A stretch of 6,880 bases of DNA from Saprospiraceae bacterium (GCA_014379665.1 JACMLK010000456.1:1-6880), one strand, 5' to 3'. Shown: positions 1 through 6,880, numbered from the stretch's first letter. Numbers and translations are program-made. The notes: generated by a model from the sequence alone, not told the origin.

Positions 1-1
1 A

Positions 2-985
2 AATTTTTTAAGGCAATCCATCATGTTTTTCCTGTTGTTGCTTATTTTTAAAAATGAACTCACCGTCGGTCAACTTATGACATTGCAGTTTTATTCGTTT
101 TTTATATTCGGTCCACTTCAGGAGATGGGAAATGTCATACTTTCTTATCGCGAGGCTGAAGCTTCGATGAATAACTTTAAAACCATCATGAGTTCGCCCA
201 TTGAAGTAAAACCGGAAAACGCAATGAGGATCAATGATCTTGAAACATTTACTTTCGATCAAGTATCTTTCAAACATAAATCCGGCTCCACCAATGCGCT
301 GGAAAATATAAGTTTTGATGTAAAAAATGGCCAAACCATTGCTTTTGTTGGTCCATCCGGCTCTGGTAAAACTACCCTGGTGAAATTGCTTGTAGGTCTT
401 TATACTCCTGAAGAAGGCAATATTTATTACAATGGAATCGATTCACTCAGTCTGGACATAGAAGAAGTGAGGCACCAGATAGGGTTTGTCACGCAGGATA
501 CACAATTATTCTCTGGCACGATCAAAGAAAACTTGCTGTTTGTCAATCCCAAAGCTACCGATGAGGAAATTCAGACCGTACTGAATAAATCTGCCTGTCA
601 AAATCTACTGACCCGAAGTGAAAACGGAATCAATACGGTCATAGGAGAAGGTGGGATTAAAATATCCGGTGGTGAAAAACAAAGACTCTCAATTGCCAGA
701 GCATTGTTGAGAAATCCAAAACTGATCGTATTTGATGAAGCCACTTCTGCATTGGACTCTATTACTGAAACAGAAATCACGGACACTATCAAAGGTATTT
801 CTTTGACTAAACAGCACATGATGGTACTCATAGCCCATCGTCTATCTACCATCATGCACGCTGACAGAATATTTGTGCTTGAAAAAGGGAAAGTTATTGA
901 AACCGGAACACACGAAAGTCTGTTAGAAGAAAAAGGTTTGTATTATGCTATGTGGAGACAACAGATCGGCGAGCGGAATGCTTAA
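2..985 (+). CDS. ABC exporter half-transporter (fused membrane and ATPase domains), 5'-truncated by the window edge
   Basis: This is the C-terminal part of an MsbA-type ABC exporter that uses ATP to move a substrate out across the inner membrane; the substrate cannot be inferred. The frame is open to the left edge, so the ATG at 23 is probably internal. Residues below count from that ATG. Two hydrophobic stretches (about 2-10 and 18-35) look like the last membrane helices, followed by the usual linker helix (31-60). The ATPase domain is complete: Walker A GPSGSGKT (110-117), Q-loop Gln158, signature ISGGEKQR (214-221), Walker B LIVFDE (234-239) with catalytic Glu239, D-loop SALD (242-245) and H-switch His272. 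The signature reads ISGGE rather than LSGGQ, a variation I regard as tolerated in this family. All catalytic residues are present, so the gene is truncated only by the window. The next gene starts 112 bp later on the same strand. Confidence 0.93.
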   Translation, partial: NFLRQSIMFFLLLLIFKNELTVGQLMTLQFYSFFIFGPLQEMGNVILSYREAEASMNNFKTIMSSPIEVKPENAMRINDLETFTFDQVSFKHKSGSTNALENISFDVKNGQTIAFVGPSGSGKTTLVKLLVGLYTPEEGNIYYNGIDSLSLDIEEVRHQIGFVTQDTQLFSGTIKENLLFVNPKATDEEIQTVLNKSACQNLLTRSENGINTVIGEGGIKISGGEKQRLSIARALLRNPKLIVFDEATSALDSITETEITDTIKGISLTKQHMMVLIAHRLSTIMHADRIFVLEKGKVIETGTHESLLEEKGLYYAMWRQQIGERNA

Positions 986-1097
986 TGAATAACTTACAAT
1001 TGTTTGATTTTATACATTACTAATTTTTTTATAATTTTAGAGGAGCGATTTTGATTTTTATGGCATCATATAATGGCTAACCTTTACCCTTATACTT

Positions 1098-3203
1098 ATG
1101 ATACTAAAATCAATTTTTTTAAGCCTACTTCTATCGTTGTTGATCTGTTCTGAAATGTCAACTCAGGTTAGTTGGCAGAAAAAGTACAGCCCAAATGAAA
1201 ACGTGCATACTATATCCGTTGCTCCGGATAATACTGTATATGCTGCCACAACATCCTATGGCATATTTAAATCATCAGATGAAGGAAATAACTGGTTGAA
1301 TATCAGTGCAGGTTTACCCGATTCGATGGTTAGAGTGATACAGGTATCTACAGATAATAAAGTATTTGTTGGCACCGGATCTAACGGAATATATCAAAAT
1401 GCGGGTGGAAGCTGGAGCGCCATAAATAATGGCCTGCCTTCGGGAAATGTGCTGGTAACCGGATTTGCGAAGGCATCCAACGGGACTATGTATATGATAG
1501 CCACCACAGGACTTATTTATAAGTGGAACGGTACTATCTGGACCAATATCACCTTCAATTTTCCTGCTATAGGTAGGATGATCGCAGTAGGTCCTACCGG
1601 GACATTGTTTGGCGGATCTTTTACAAATGGGGTATATCAATTTGACGGGGTAAATAATTGGACCATAGTTGGTTCAGCAATGCCCAATAATTTTGTTTTT
1701 AACATCACTGTAGGACAGAATGACACTATCTATGCCTTATGCAACAGCAATAATATATACCGTTGTCATACATCGGGAGGAACATGGACACTCATCAATA
1801 CCGGATTGCCGTCTACTAATATGAATTTCATCGCAAGTGATGCTCAAAATCGTATTTTCGTTGGCAGCAGTTCAACTTATGGGGTGATTTACCGATCGTT
1901 AAATAACGGTAATTCATGGTCTTCTGCTACTCCTGGCTTATTTACCACCTCTTTTGGGTGTATTGCCTTTTCGTCTTCAGGCAAAACATATACAGGAACT
2001 TCGGGGATTTTCAGATCTCAGGACGGTGGTGATAACTGGCAGGATATCAATTCTGGCCTGGATGCTGCAAGGAGTGTATTTTGCTTTAAATGCACCAGAA
2101 ACGGTACGTATTTTGTAGCTAACAGATTGGGTGTCTGGCGATCATCGGATAGCGGCAATACCTGGCAATATCGTATTACAGGCATCTCGCATTTTAATGT
2201 ATTACAAATTACAGAAAATGCCGTAGGTGACATTCTTTTTCATGCCTTCAACAATACGCCTAAAGGAGCCATCTATCGTTCCACCAACAATGGTGATAAC
2301 TGGACTTTAGTAGCTGCAAACGGTTGTGACCTGTATACTAAAATCAAACAACATAAAACGGATACCATTTGGGCTTCATCCAGATTTTCAGGTGCAACCA
2401 CGCTGTCTTATTCCGTAAATAATGGTGCCACATGGAATAATAACCCCCTGGACATTTCTGCTATCTGGGATATTGATGTTACTGCAGACCATACGATCTT
2501 TGTAGGAAGTGAAAGTGAGGGTATTTCCAGATCTGATAACGGAGGGCAGTCATTTACGCTTGGTGTGGGGAATACTATTCCCTGGTATGGCAATTTGCTG
2601 GAAGTGGAGAGAGATGAAAACGGTGTCATATTTGCCGGTACCGACTGGTGGACTAACGTCCTCTGGTATTCTCTCCCTGAAGAAAATGGAAACTCATGGA
2701 CAAAATTTACCGACCCTGATCTGGTTATACATGGTATTCAGGATTTGATTTTCGATCATTTCAATAATGCCTGGTTGGCATGTAACGATGGCGGTGTCCG
2801 AATGGCTTACAACGATAACTGGAATGAATCTACTGATTGGATTTCAAGCTCTTCAGGTTTACCTTCATCCAATACAAATATACTTGAACTTAGTTTTGAT
2901 ACCTCCGGGTACATGTATGCAATCGCGTATACGAATAACGGTCATAACGGAGGATTATACAAAAGCACGGTACCTGTCAATCTTCCTCAATCTTCTGTAT
3001 ATAGATTTATCGGCAACGGAAGTTGGGAGTCAACTACCAACTGGGAAAATAATCACAAACCATCCACCGAATTATCCGGTAACAAAATGATCATTATTGA
3101 TCCAGTCACCAATGGAGAGTGTGTGTTGCAAACTCCATTGCAATTAACCAATGGCGCTGTTTTAAAAATAAGACCAAATAAATTATTAAAATTAACGGAT
3201 TGA
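1098..3203 (+). CDS. Exported Asp-box (BNR-like) repeat protein, probable tandem beta-propeller
   Basis: A 701-residue protein with an N-terminal signal sequence: Lys4, a hydrophobic core at about 5-16, then Cys17. Thirteen repeats follow, each ending in an aromatic residue (W66, 106, 148, 188, 230, 274, 314, 356, 402, 446, F486, W534, W575), spaced 40-48 residues apart. A fourteenth begins at GGLYKS (618-623). Many match the Asp-box S-x-D/N-x-G-x-x-W: 59-66, 267-274, 307-314, 349-356, 395-402, 439-446 and 479-486. They are often followed by a GLP turn. Asp boxes sit on beta-hairpins of propeller folds such as sialidases, GH74 enzymes and Ycf48. The last 70 residues (from about 633) form a separate module with GNGSWESTTNW. 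There is no T9SS C-terminal sorting domain. The ATG is the first in frame after the stop at 1071-1073, and there is no Shine-Dalgarno. Function and ligand are unknown; a sugar- or protein-binding surface or periplasmic role is inference. Confidence 0.85.
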   Translation: MILKSIFLSLLLSLLICSEMSTQVSWQKKYSPNENVHTISVAPDNTVYAATTSYGIFKSSDEGNNWLNISAGLPDSMVRVIQVSTDNKVFVGTGSNGIYQNAGGSWSAINNGLPSGNVLVTGFAKASNGTMYMIATTGLIYKWNGTIWTNITFNFPAIGRMIAVGPTGTLFGGSFTNGVYQFDGVNNWTIVGSAMPNNFVFNITVGQNDTIYALCNSNNIYRCHTSGGTWTLINTGLPSTNMNFIASDAQNRIFVGSSSTYGVIYRSLNNGNSWSSATPGLFTTSFGCIAFSSSGKTYTGTSGIFRSQDGGDNWQDINSGLDAARSVFCFKCTRNGTYFVANRLGVWRSSDSGNTWQYRITGISHFNVLQITENAVGDILFHAFNNTPKGAIYRSTNNGDNWTLVAANGCDLYTKIKQHKTDTIWASSRFSGATTLSYSVNNGATWNNNPLDISAIWDIDVTADHTIFVGSESEGISRSDNGGQSFTLGVGNTIPWYGNLLEVERDENGVIFAGTDWWTNVLWYSLPEENGNSWTKFTDPDLVIHGIQDLIFDHFNNAWLACNDGGVRMAYNDNWNESTDWISSSSGLPSSNTNILELSFDTSGYMYAIAYTNNGHNGGLYKSTVPVNLPQSSVYRFIGNGSWESTTNWENNHKPSTELSGNKMIIIDPVTNGECVLQTPLQLTNGAVLKIRPNKLLKLTD

Positions 3204-3247
3204 TTTCCCATAAAAAAACAAAGATGTAAAATTCTACCCAATAAGGT

Positions 3248-3289
3248 AATCAAAAACAAGCAATTATTATATCTCAACTGTTTTTGATT
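3248..3289. repeat. 11-bp perfect inverted repeat overlapping the DUF5606-gene promoter
   Basis: The left arm AATCAAAAACA (3248-3258) is the exact reverse complement of the right arm TGTTTTTGATT (3279-3289), with 20 nt between them. The right arm contains the TTTTTG that serves as the -33 element of the promoter for the gene at 3334. No T-run follows, so it does not look like an intrinsic terminator for the upstream propeller gene. It could be an operator for a dimeric regulator, or a chance product of AT-rich sequence. Confidence 0.5.
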
Positions 3290-3310
3290 TAGGATTAAAA
3301 TCTATCTTTG
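3284..3310 (+). promoter_or_regulatory. Bacteroidota-type promoter (-33 TTG / -7 TAnnTTTG) for the DUF5606 gene
   Basis: TATCTTTG at 3303-3310 matches the Bacteroidota primary-sigma -7 consensus TAnnTTTG exactly. It is preceded by TTG at 3284-3286 inside a TTTTTG run, with a 16-nt spacer, close to the usual range. Transcription would start a few bases after 3310, giving a leader of roughly 20 nt before the ATG at 3334. The promoter lies in a 130-bp spacer, which suggests the gene is transcribed independently of the upstream propeller gene. Confidence 0.7.
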
Positions 3311-3333
3311 CATTCCATTTTTACATAAAGACC

Positions 3334-3750
3334 ATGAATATTAAAAATATAGTAGCCATAGGCGGTTTATCCGGACTGTATAAATTAGTAGCTACCAAGC
3401 CTAACGGGCTTATTGTAGCTGATCCTGATACAGGTAAAACAAGATTTTGTTCGGTGAGACAACATCAGTTTACACCTATGGAGACGGTGGCTATTTATAC
3501 GGACAGCGATACCGTGGAAATAGCGAAAGTATTTCAAAATATGCTTGATAAACAAGCGGATCTTCCGGTGCCTTTAGCGAATTCATCTCATAAAGAATTG
3601 CAGAAGTATATTGAAGTCATTATACCTGACTATGACAGGGACAGAGTATTTCACAGTGATATGAAGAAGATCATAAAATGGTTCAATTTCTTAAATGACA
3701 GAGGATTTCTTACCGCTGCCCCTGAAGGCAAGTCAGAAGAGGAAGAATAA
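3334..3750 (+). CDS. DUF5606-family protein
   Basis: A 138-residue soluble protein with no signal peptide or membrane segment. I recognise it as the DUF5606 family of Bacteroidota from three features: the N-terminal pattern ending GLSGLYKLVA (11-20), the central TVAIYTD (51-57), and the C-terminal block PDYDRDRV (98-105) followed by an amphipathic KKIIKWFNFL (111-120). The tail is acidic (EEEE, 135-138). The N-terminal half looks beta-rich and the C-terminal half helical; a small nucleic-acid- or protein-binding role is possible, but nothing in the sequence proves it, and the family has no established function that I know of. The ATG at 3334 gives the family's usual N-terminus and follows a consensus promoter with a short leader. 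There is no Shine-Dalgarno, as is common in this phylum. Its stop codon is 4 bp from that of the convergent MFS gene. Confidence 0.85.
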   Translation: MNIKNIVAIGGLSGLYKLVATKPNGLIVADPDTGKTRFCSVRQHQFTPMETVAIYTDSDTVEIAKVFQNMLDKQADLPVPLANSSHKELQKYIEVIIPDYDRDRVFHSDMKKIIKWFNFLNDRGFLTAAPEGKSEEEE

Positions 3751-3754
3751 ATAC

Positions 3755-4972
3755 CTATAAAACAACTTGTCTAACCATTTTCATTCTTAGACTATAGAAT
3801 GAAACTGCCACTATCAGACTCAATCCTGCCAGAATCAGGTAAAGAGTATAAAAACTAAAATGGTCTGCAACAAGCATACTTCCCATGGGTGCTACTATGT
3901 GTGCCACTCCATAAGCCATAGCATACAGGGCCATGTATTGCCCTCGTCTGTCTTCGGTGGGTCTGGATACCGCATAATTTGTCATAAAAGGCATAGCAAA
4001 CATCTCTGAAAATGACATCAGCACTATAAATATCAATGCAGGAATGGTGCTCATCCAACCTGCTATCAATGCTATAAAACTTACAATTAACAAAACACAG
4101 CCGAAAGATATCATCACCATATGCCGTTGAATATGTTCGAGACTTCGGATAAAAGGCATTTCCAGGATAACAATGATCAACCCATTTAAGGCTAACAGAA
4201 AACCTATTTTTGATTCAGAAAATACCCATTCTCTCTCCCAATAAACCGGAACACTTGTAAATAATTGAAAAAATGCAATGGCATAAAGGGAAACTAAAAA
4301 AATAAATAACAAATAATCTTTGTCCTTGTAAGCAGAAAGTCCTACCGTTGTTGTCTTTGTTTTCTTTTCAGGAACTGATGCTTTATTAAATGGCAAATAC
4401 CTGAACAATATGTACGCAGCCATCAGACAAGTAATGGCATCAATCAAAAATATCCATCTGAAACCAAGCGTACCGGCTACGATTCCGCCCATGGCAGGAC
4501 CAATCGAAAAACCAAGATTGATCGCAAATCGCATCAGCGAAAATGATCTGGTTCTATTTTCGGGTGTTGAATAAGCCGCAATAGCCACGCTATTAGCTGG
4601 TCTAAGTGTATCTGTGATCAAGGAAAAACAGAAAACGGATATCAGGATAGCCATATAGTCTGTCAGAAACACCAATAATAATAGGATAATGGAACTGAAC
4701 AATAAGGAGTATAACTGAATGTGATAATATCCGAATTTATCTGTAAGATATCCACCTAAGTATGCACCACTAATACTACCCAACCCATATGCCCCCATCA
4801 CCCACCCTGCGGCTGTAAGTGAAAACCCAAGGTCAGTAGTCAGATATAAGGACATAAAAGGCAACACCATGGCTCCTGCCCTGTTGATAAGCATGATGAG
4901 GCTTAATAACCAAACACTTCGCGACAGACCTGAAAAAGAGTCTTTGTAAATATCAATAATACGGTGTAACAT
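3755..4972 (-). CDS. Major facilitator superfamily transporter, drug-efflux (DHA1/MdtH-like) type
   Basis: A 405-residue inner-membrane protein with about 12 hydrophobic helices in two halves joined by a charged loop (about 193-219), the normal size and layout for an MFS carrier. MFS motif A appears between helices 2 and 3 as GGYLTDKFG (73-81). Arg124 in helix 4 fits motif B. The proton-antiporter motif C appears as GFSIGPAMGG (154-163). Together these suggest proton-coupled export of small molecules; the substrate cannot be read from sequence. The ATG at 4970-4972 lies 8 bp after the recN stop codon, with no Shine-Dalgarno and no TAnnTTTG element in the gap, so the gene is most likely transcribed with recN. 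The 3' end meets the DUF5606 gene tail to tail with 4 bp between stop codons. Sugar or metabolite transport cannot be ruled out. Confidence 0.88.
   Translation of the reverse strand: MLHRIIDIYKDSFSGLSRSVWLLSLIMLINRAGAMVLPFMSLYLTTDLGFSLTAAGWVMGAYGLGSISGAYLGGYLTDKFGYYHIQLYSLLFSSIILLLLVFLTDYMAILISVFCFSLITDTLRPANSVAIAAYSTPENRTRSFSLMRFAINLGFSIGPAMGGIVAGTLGFRWIFLIDAITCLMAAYILFRYLPFNKASVPEKKTKTTTVGLSAYKDKDYLLFIFLVSLYAIAFFQLFTSVPVYWEREWVFSESKIGFLLALNGLIIVILEMPFIRSLEHIQRHMVMISFGCVLLIVSFIALIAGWMSTIPALIFIVLMSFSEMFAMPFMTNYAVSRPTEDRRGQYMALYAMAYGVAHIVAPMGSMLVADHFSFYTLYLILAGLSLIVAVSFYSLRMKMVRQVVL
3779..3804. terminator. Hairpin at the convergent gene junction, possible bidirectional transcription end
   Basis: TTTCATTCT (3779-3787) and AGAATGAAA (3796-3804) are perfect inverted repeats around an 8-nt loop. 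The hairpin lies 29 bp past the DUF5606 stop codon and inside the last codons of the MFS gene on the other strand. Its position suits a terminator for the rightward transcript. The stem is AT-rich and no T-run follows on either strand, so it is not a classical intrinsic terminator. It may be a weak terminator, a 3'-end stabilising structure, or coincidence. Confidence 0.35.
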
Positions 4973-4980
4973 TGAAATGC

Positions 4981-6639
4981 TTATGACATATTTATTAATT
5001 CGATAGCATTCGCACGTGCAGCTTCTGTTGGTGGATTTCCACTAAGCATTTTTGAAATCTCTGTTATCCTCTCATCCAGAGATAATTCACGCATGGATGT
5101 GACGGAACGTGCGGCAGTATCTGATTTATACACCCAGAAGTGAGACTGGGCACGAGCAGCTATCTGAGGGGAATGGGTTATACAAATGACCTGATGTTTT
5201 TTAGATAACCCGGCTATGATGCCGCCCGTTTTTTGTGCCACAGCACCTGATAATCCTGCGTCAATTTCATCAAATATAAGGGTAGGTAATGTAACTGCGC
5301 CGGCAACAAGTGATTTAACACACAATGTAAGTCTGGACATCTCACCCCCTGAGGCTGTATCTTTCAATGGCAGGTAATCACTTCCTTTGTTGGAAGCAAA
5401 TAGTATATTTACCTCATCAAGGCCGGTACCATTCAATTCCCTTAATTCATTGACTTTCACACTGATATAGGCGTGCTCCATGGACAGGCTTGACAACATG
5501 TCGTGTACGTTCTTTTCAAATGCCTGGATGATTTTTTTGCGGTTTTCACTGAGCATAGCAGCCAAAGCACGAAGATTTTTTTCCTTTGCGATGCATTCCC
5601 GTTGTAAGGTTTCCATTTCATTGGTGAGATCAGCATACCCGTCCAGTTTTGTTTGAATGGCCGTTTGTACATCCAGTAAATTTTCCATATTGGCCACATG
5701 GTGTTTTTTTTGAAGCCGATATATCAGGTCCAGCCTTGTAGTGCAATGATGGATTGCTTCTTCGTCGTATTCTGTTGCCTCTGAGATCAATGAAGCTTCA
5801 TTTGAAATATCGGCTATCTCCTCCCGAACAGAAATCATGCGTGTATACAAAGCTTCATAATTGCTATCCAAATGCCTGATGCTGCTGAATTGATTTATCA
5901 CTCCTTGCCATTGTCCTATTATAGCATTTTCGTCCTCCTCCAGCGCATGAGCCACCATCAGTGAATTTCTTTTTATTTCTTCAGCAGAAGTTAGTTTTTG
6001 CAAAATGACCTCTAGTGTTACCTGTTCATTATCTTTAAGTTCTGCCTGAATAAATTCATTCATCTGAAAAGTGAGAAATTCTATTTCCTGATTTGCATTC
6101 CTGTTTTTCTCTCTTAGTCCTTCCAGTGAAATGATGTCCTTCCTGTAACTTTTATATTGAGATTTGTAATTATCCAACAATGATTTATTGCCGGCCAGGG
6201 CATCTATGATCTGCAACTGGAATGTTGGCTTCTGAATATCAAGGATATCAAACTGTTGATGGATGTCGATCAGATTTTCAGTTAGCGTTTGCAAAATATC
6301 GAGGGTAACCGGAGAATCATTAATAAAAGCCCTGCTTTTCCCTCCGGGCGCTATCTCCCGCCTGATGGTAAGTTCTTCATGGTAATCCAATTCTTCTTCT
6401 TCAAAAAAATCAGTTAAATGATAAGATGATATATCAAAAATGGCTTCCACATAGCACTTTTTTTGCTGATCATACAGCACTTTTGTATCGACACGTTTAC
6501 CCATAATCAACCCAAGTGCACCCAATAAAATGGATTTGCCCGCACCGGTTTCTCCTGTGATAATCGTCAGACCATCAGGAAAGGCAATGTCCAACCTTTC
6601 GATGATCGCATAATTTTGTATTTCAATATTTTTTAACAT
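4981..6639 (-). CDS. recN: DNA repair protein RecN (SMC-like ATPase)
   Basis: RecN is an SMC-family ATPase that acts at DNA double-strand breaks, helping to hold DNA ends and sister molecules during recombinational repair. The 552 residues match the family's usual length. The N-terminus MLKNIEIQNYAIIERL is typical and fixes the start. Walker A is GETGAGKS (29-36); the Q-loop region is IHQQFD (126-131), where RecN proteins elsewhere often have IHGQHEHQ. The middle (about 150-380) is rich in Glu, Lys, Leu and Gln and forms the short coiled-coil arms. The C-terminal half carries the signature ASGGEMSR (429-436), Walker B LIFDEIDAG (454-462) with catalytic Glu458, D-loop GLSG (462-465) and the ITHSPQIAA segment (487-495) with His489. 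It is complete and looks functional. The MFS gene follows after 8 bp, probably in the same transcript. I see no LexA-type box upstream, so SOS control is not evident. Confidence 0.97.
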   Translation of the reverse strand: MLKNIEIQNYAIIERLDIAFPDGLTIITGETGAGKSILLGALGLIMGKRVDTKVLYDQQKKCYVEAIFDISSYHLTDFFEEEELDYHEELTIRREIAPGGKSRAFINDSPVTLDILQTLTENLIDIHQQFDILDIQKPTFQLQIIDALAGNKSLLDNYKSQYKSYRKDIISLEGLREKNRNANQEIEFLTFQMNEFIQAELKDNEQVTLEVILQKLTSAEEIKRNSLMVAHALEEDENAIIGQWQGVINQFSSIRHLDSNYEALYTRMISVREEIADISNEASLISEATEYDEEAIHHCTTRLDLIYRLQKKHHVANMENLLDVQTAIQTKLDGYADLTNEMETLQRECIAKEKNLRALAAMLSENRKKIIQAFEKNVHDMLSSLSMEHAYISVKVNELRELNGTGLDEVNILFASNKGSDYLPLKDTASGGEMSRLTLCVKSLVAGAVTLPTLIFDEIDAGLSGAVAQKTGGIIAGLSKKHQVICITHSPQIAARAQSHFWVYKSDTAARSVTSMRELSLDERITEISKMLSGNPPTEAARANAIELINMS

Positions 6640-6646
6640 ATAAGGG

Positions 6647-6654
6647 CAAAAGTA
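6647..6654 (-). promoter_or_regulatory. Probable -7 promoter element for recN (TACTTTTG), nearly leaderless
   Basis: Read on the minus strand, 6654-6647 is TACTTTTG, a perfect match to TAnnTTTG. Only 7 bases separate it from the recN ATG at 6639-6637, so transcription would begin within a few bases of the start codon. The -33 element is not clear: the nearest TTG upstream (6688-6686) is 31 bases away, too far, and a CTG (6670-6668) is too close. The element could therefore be fortuitous or used with a weak -33. Confidence 0.45.
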
Positions 6655-6880
6655 ATTAATTTATTATCAGAATTAAAATTATACCCAAGCCGATTTACAA
6701 GGTATTATCTGGCAAAACGGAAGACATCTTTTGTGAATGAAATTCCTTTTGATCATGACATTACATTAAACATATTATATCTACAAAACAATTATCACTA
6801 TGTAATTCATCATGTACAATTTTAATTTTGCTTTCTAATTATACTACATATAAATAACTAAGCTCACCCACATAGACCGT

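Noticed and set aside
985..1023. A 12-codon frame whose ATG overlaps the ABC gene stop (TAATG)
   Set aside because: The stop/start overlap suggests translational coupling, but the peptide is very short, resembles nothing, and lies in AT-rich spacer.
1003..1045. A possible promoter (TTTG at 1003, TAATTTTA at 1032-1039) and a GGAG at 1042-1045 upstream of the propeller gene
   Set aside because: The -7 candidate misses the final G, the spacing of 25 is too long, and the GGAG precedes only a 6-codon frame (1060-1080), not the gene's ATG.
2509..3090. Two plus-strand frames (2509-2748 and 2767-3090) inside the propeller gene
   Set aside because: They are out-of-frame shadows; the propeller frame keeps its repeat period through this region, so there is no frameshift.
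3053..3277. A 74-codon minus-strand frame across the end of the propeller gene and the spacer
   Set aside because: It is mostly antisense to a well-supported gene, resembles no protein, and the nearby minus-strand CATCTTTG does not match the TAnnTTTG consensus.
6679..6756. A 25-residue minus-strand frame with three cysteines upstream of recN
   Set aside because: It is too short, with no motif, promoter or ribosome-binding signal; likely chance in AT-rich DNA.
6638..6825. A 62-codon plus-strand open stretch upstream of recN
   Set aside because: It has no ATG, overlaps the recN promoter, and its translation resembles nothing I know.
6671..6827. AATTAAAATT (6671-6680) and AATTTTAATT (6818-6827) as inverted repeats flanking the spacer
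   Set aside because: They are low-complexity A/T sequence and expected by chance; no insertion-sequence ends or target duplications are visible.
6839..6880. A 13-codon minus-strand frame open to the right edge and ending in TAA
   Set aside because: It could be the tail of a gene upstream of recN, but 13 codons are far too few to support a call.

Overview
The window looks like ordinary chromosomal DNA from a member of the Bacteroidota, plausibly near the Saprospiria or Chitinophagia, though I cannot fix the rank. The evidence is: AT-rich DNA; genes with no Shine-Dalgarno sequence; two TAnnTTTG-type -7 promoter elements; a DUF5606-family protein, a family I know only from this phylum; and a secreted multi-repeat Asp-box propeller protein.

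Layout, left to right. (1) Positions 1-985, plus strand: the 3' part of a fused ABC exporter half-transporter, holding the last membrane segments and a complete nucleotide-binding domain. Its start lies outside the window. (2) Positions 986-1097: a 112-bp AT-rich spacer with no convincing terminator or promoter. (3) Positions 1098-3203, plus: an exported 701-residue protein with about 14 Asp-box-like repeats spaced about 42 residues apart, which fits two seven-bladed beta-propellers, followed by a small Trp/Gly-rich C-terminal module. (4) Positions 3204-3333: a spacer with a good Bacteroidota promoter and an 11-bp inverted repeat covering its -33 element. (5) Positions 3334-3750, plus: a DUF5606-family protein. 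(6) Positions 3755-4972, minus: an MFS efflux-type transporter, convergent with the previous gene and separated from it by 4 bp. (7) Positions 4981-6639, minus: recN, 8 bp upstream of the MFS gene and probably co-transcribed with it. (8) Positions 6640-6880: a 241-bp AT-rich region with a perfect -7 element almost touching the recN start codon and no supportable gene.

The genes do not form one pathway. The ABC exporter fragment, the propeller protein and the DUF5606 gene are co-oriented but separated by spacers of 112 and 130 bp. recN and the MFS gene form a likely two-gene unit facing them. I found no mobile element, CRISPR array, RNA gene or defence system, and nothing that clearly amounts to a new biological system. 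The most rewarding items are the double-propeller architecture without a T9SS sorting tail, the inverted repeat over the DUF5606 promoter, the nearly leaderless recN promoter, and the hairpin at the convergent gene junction.
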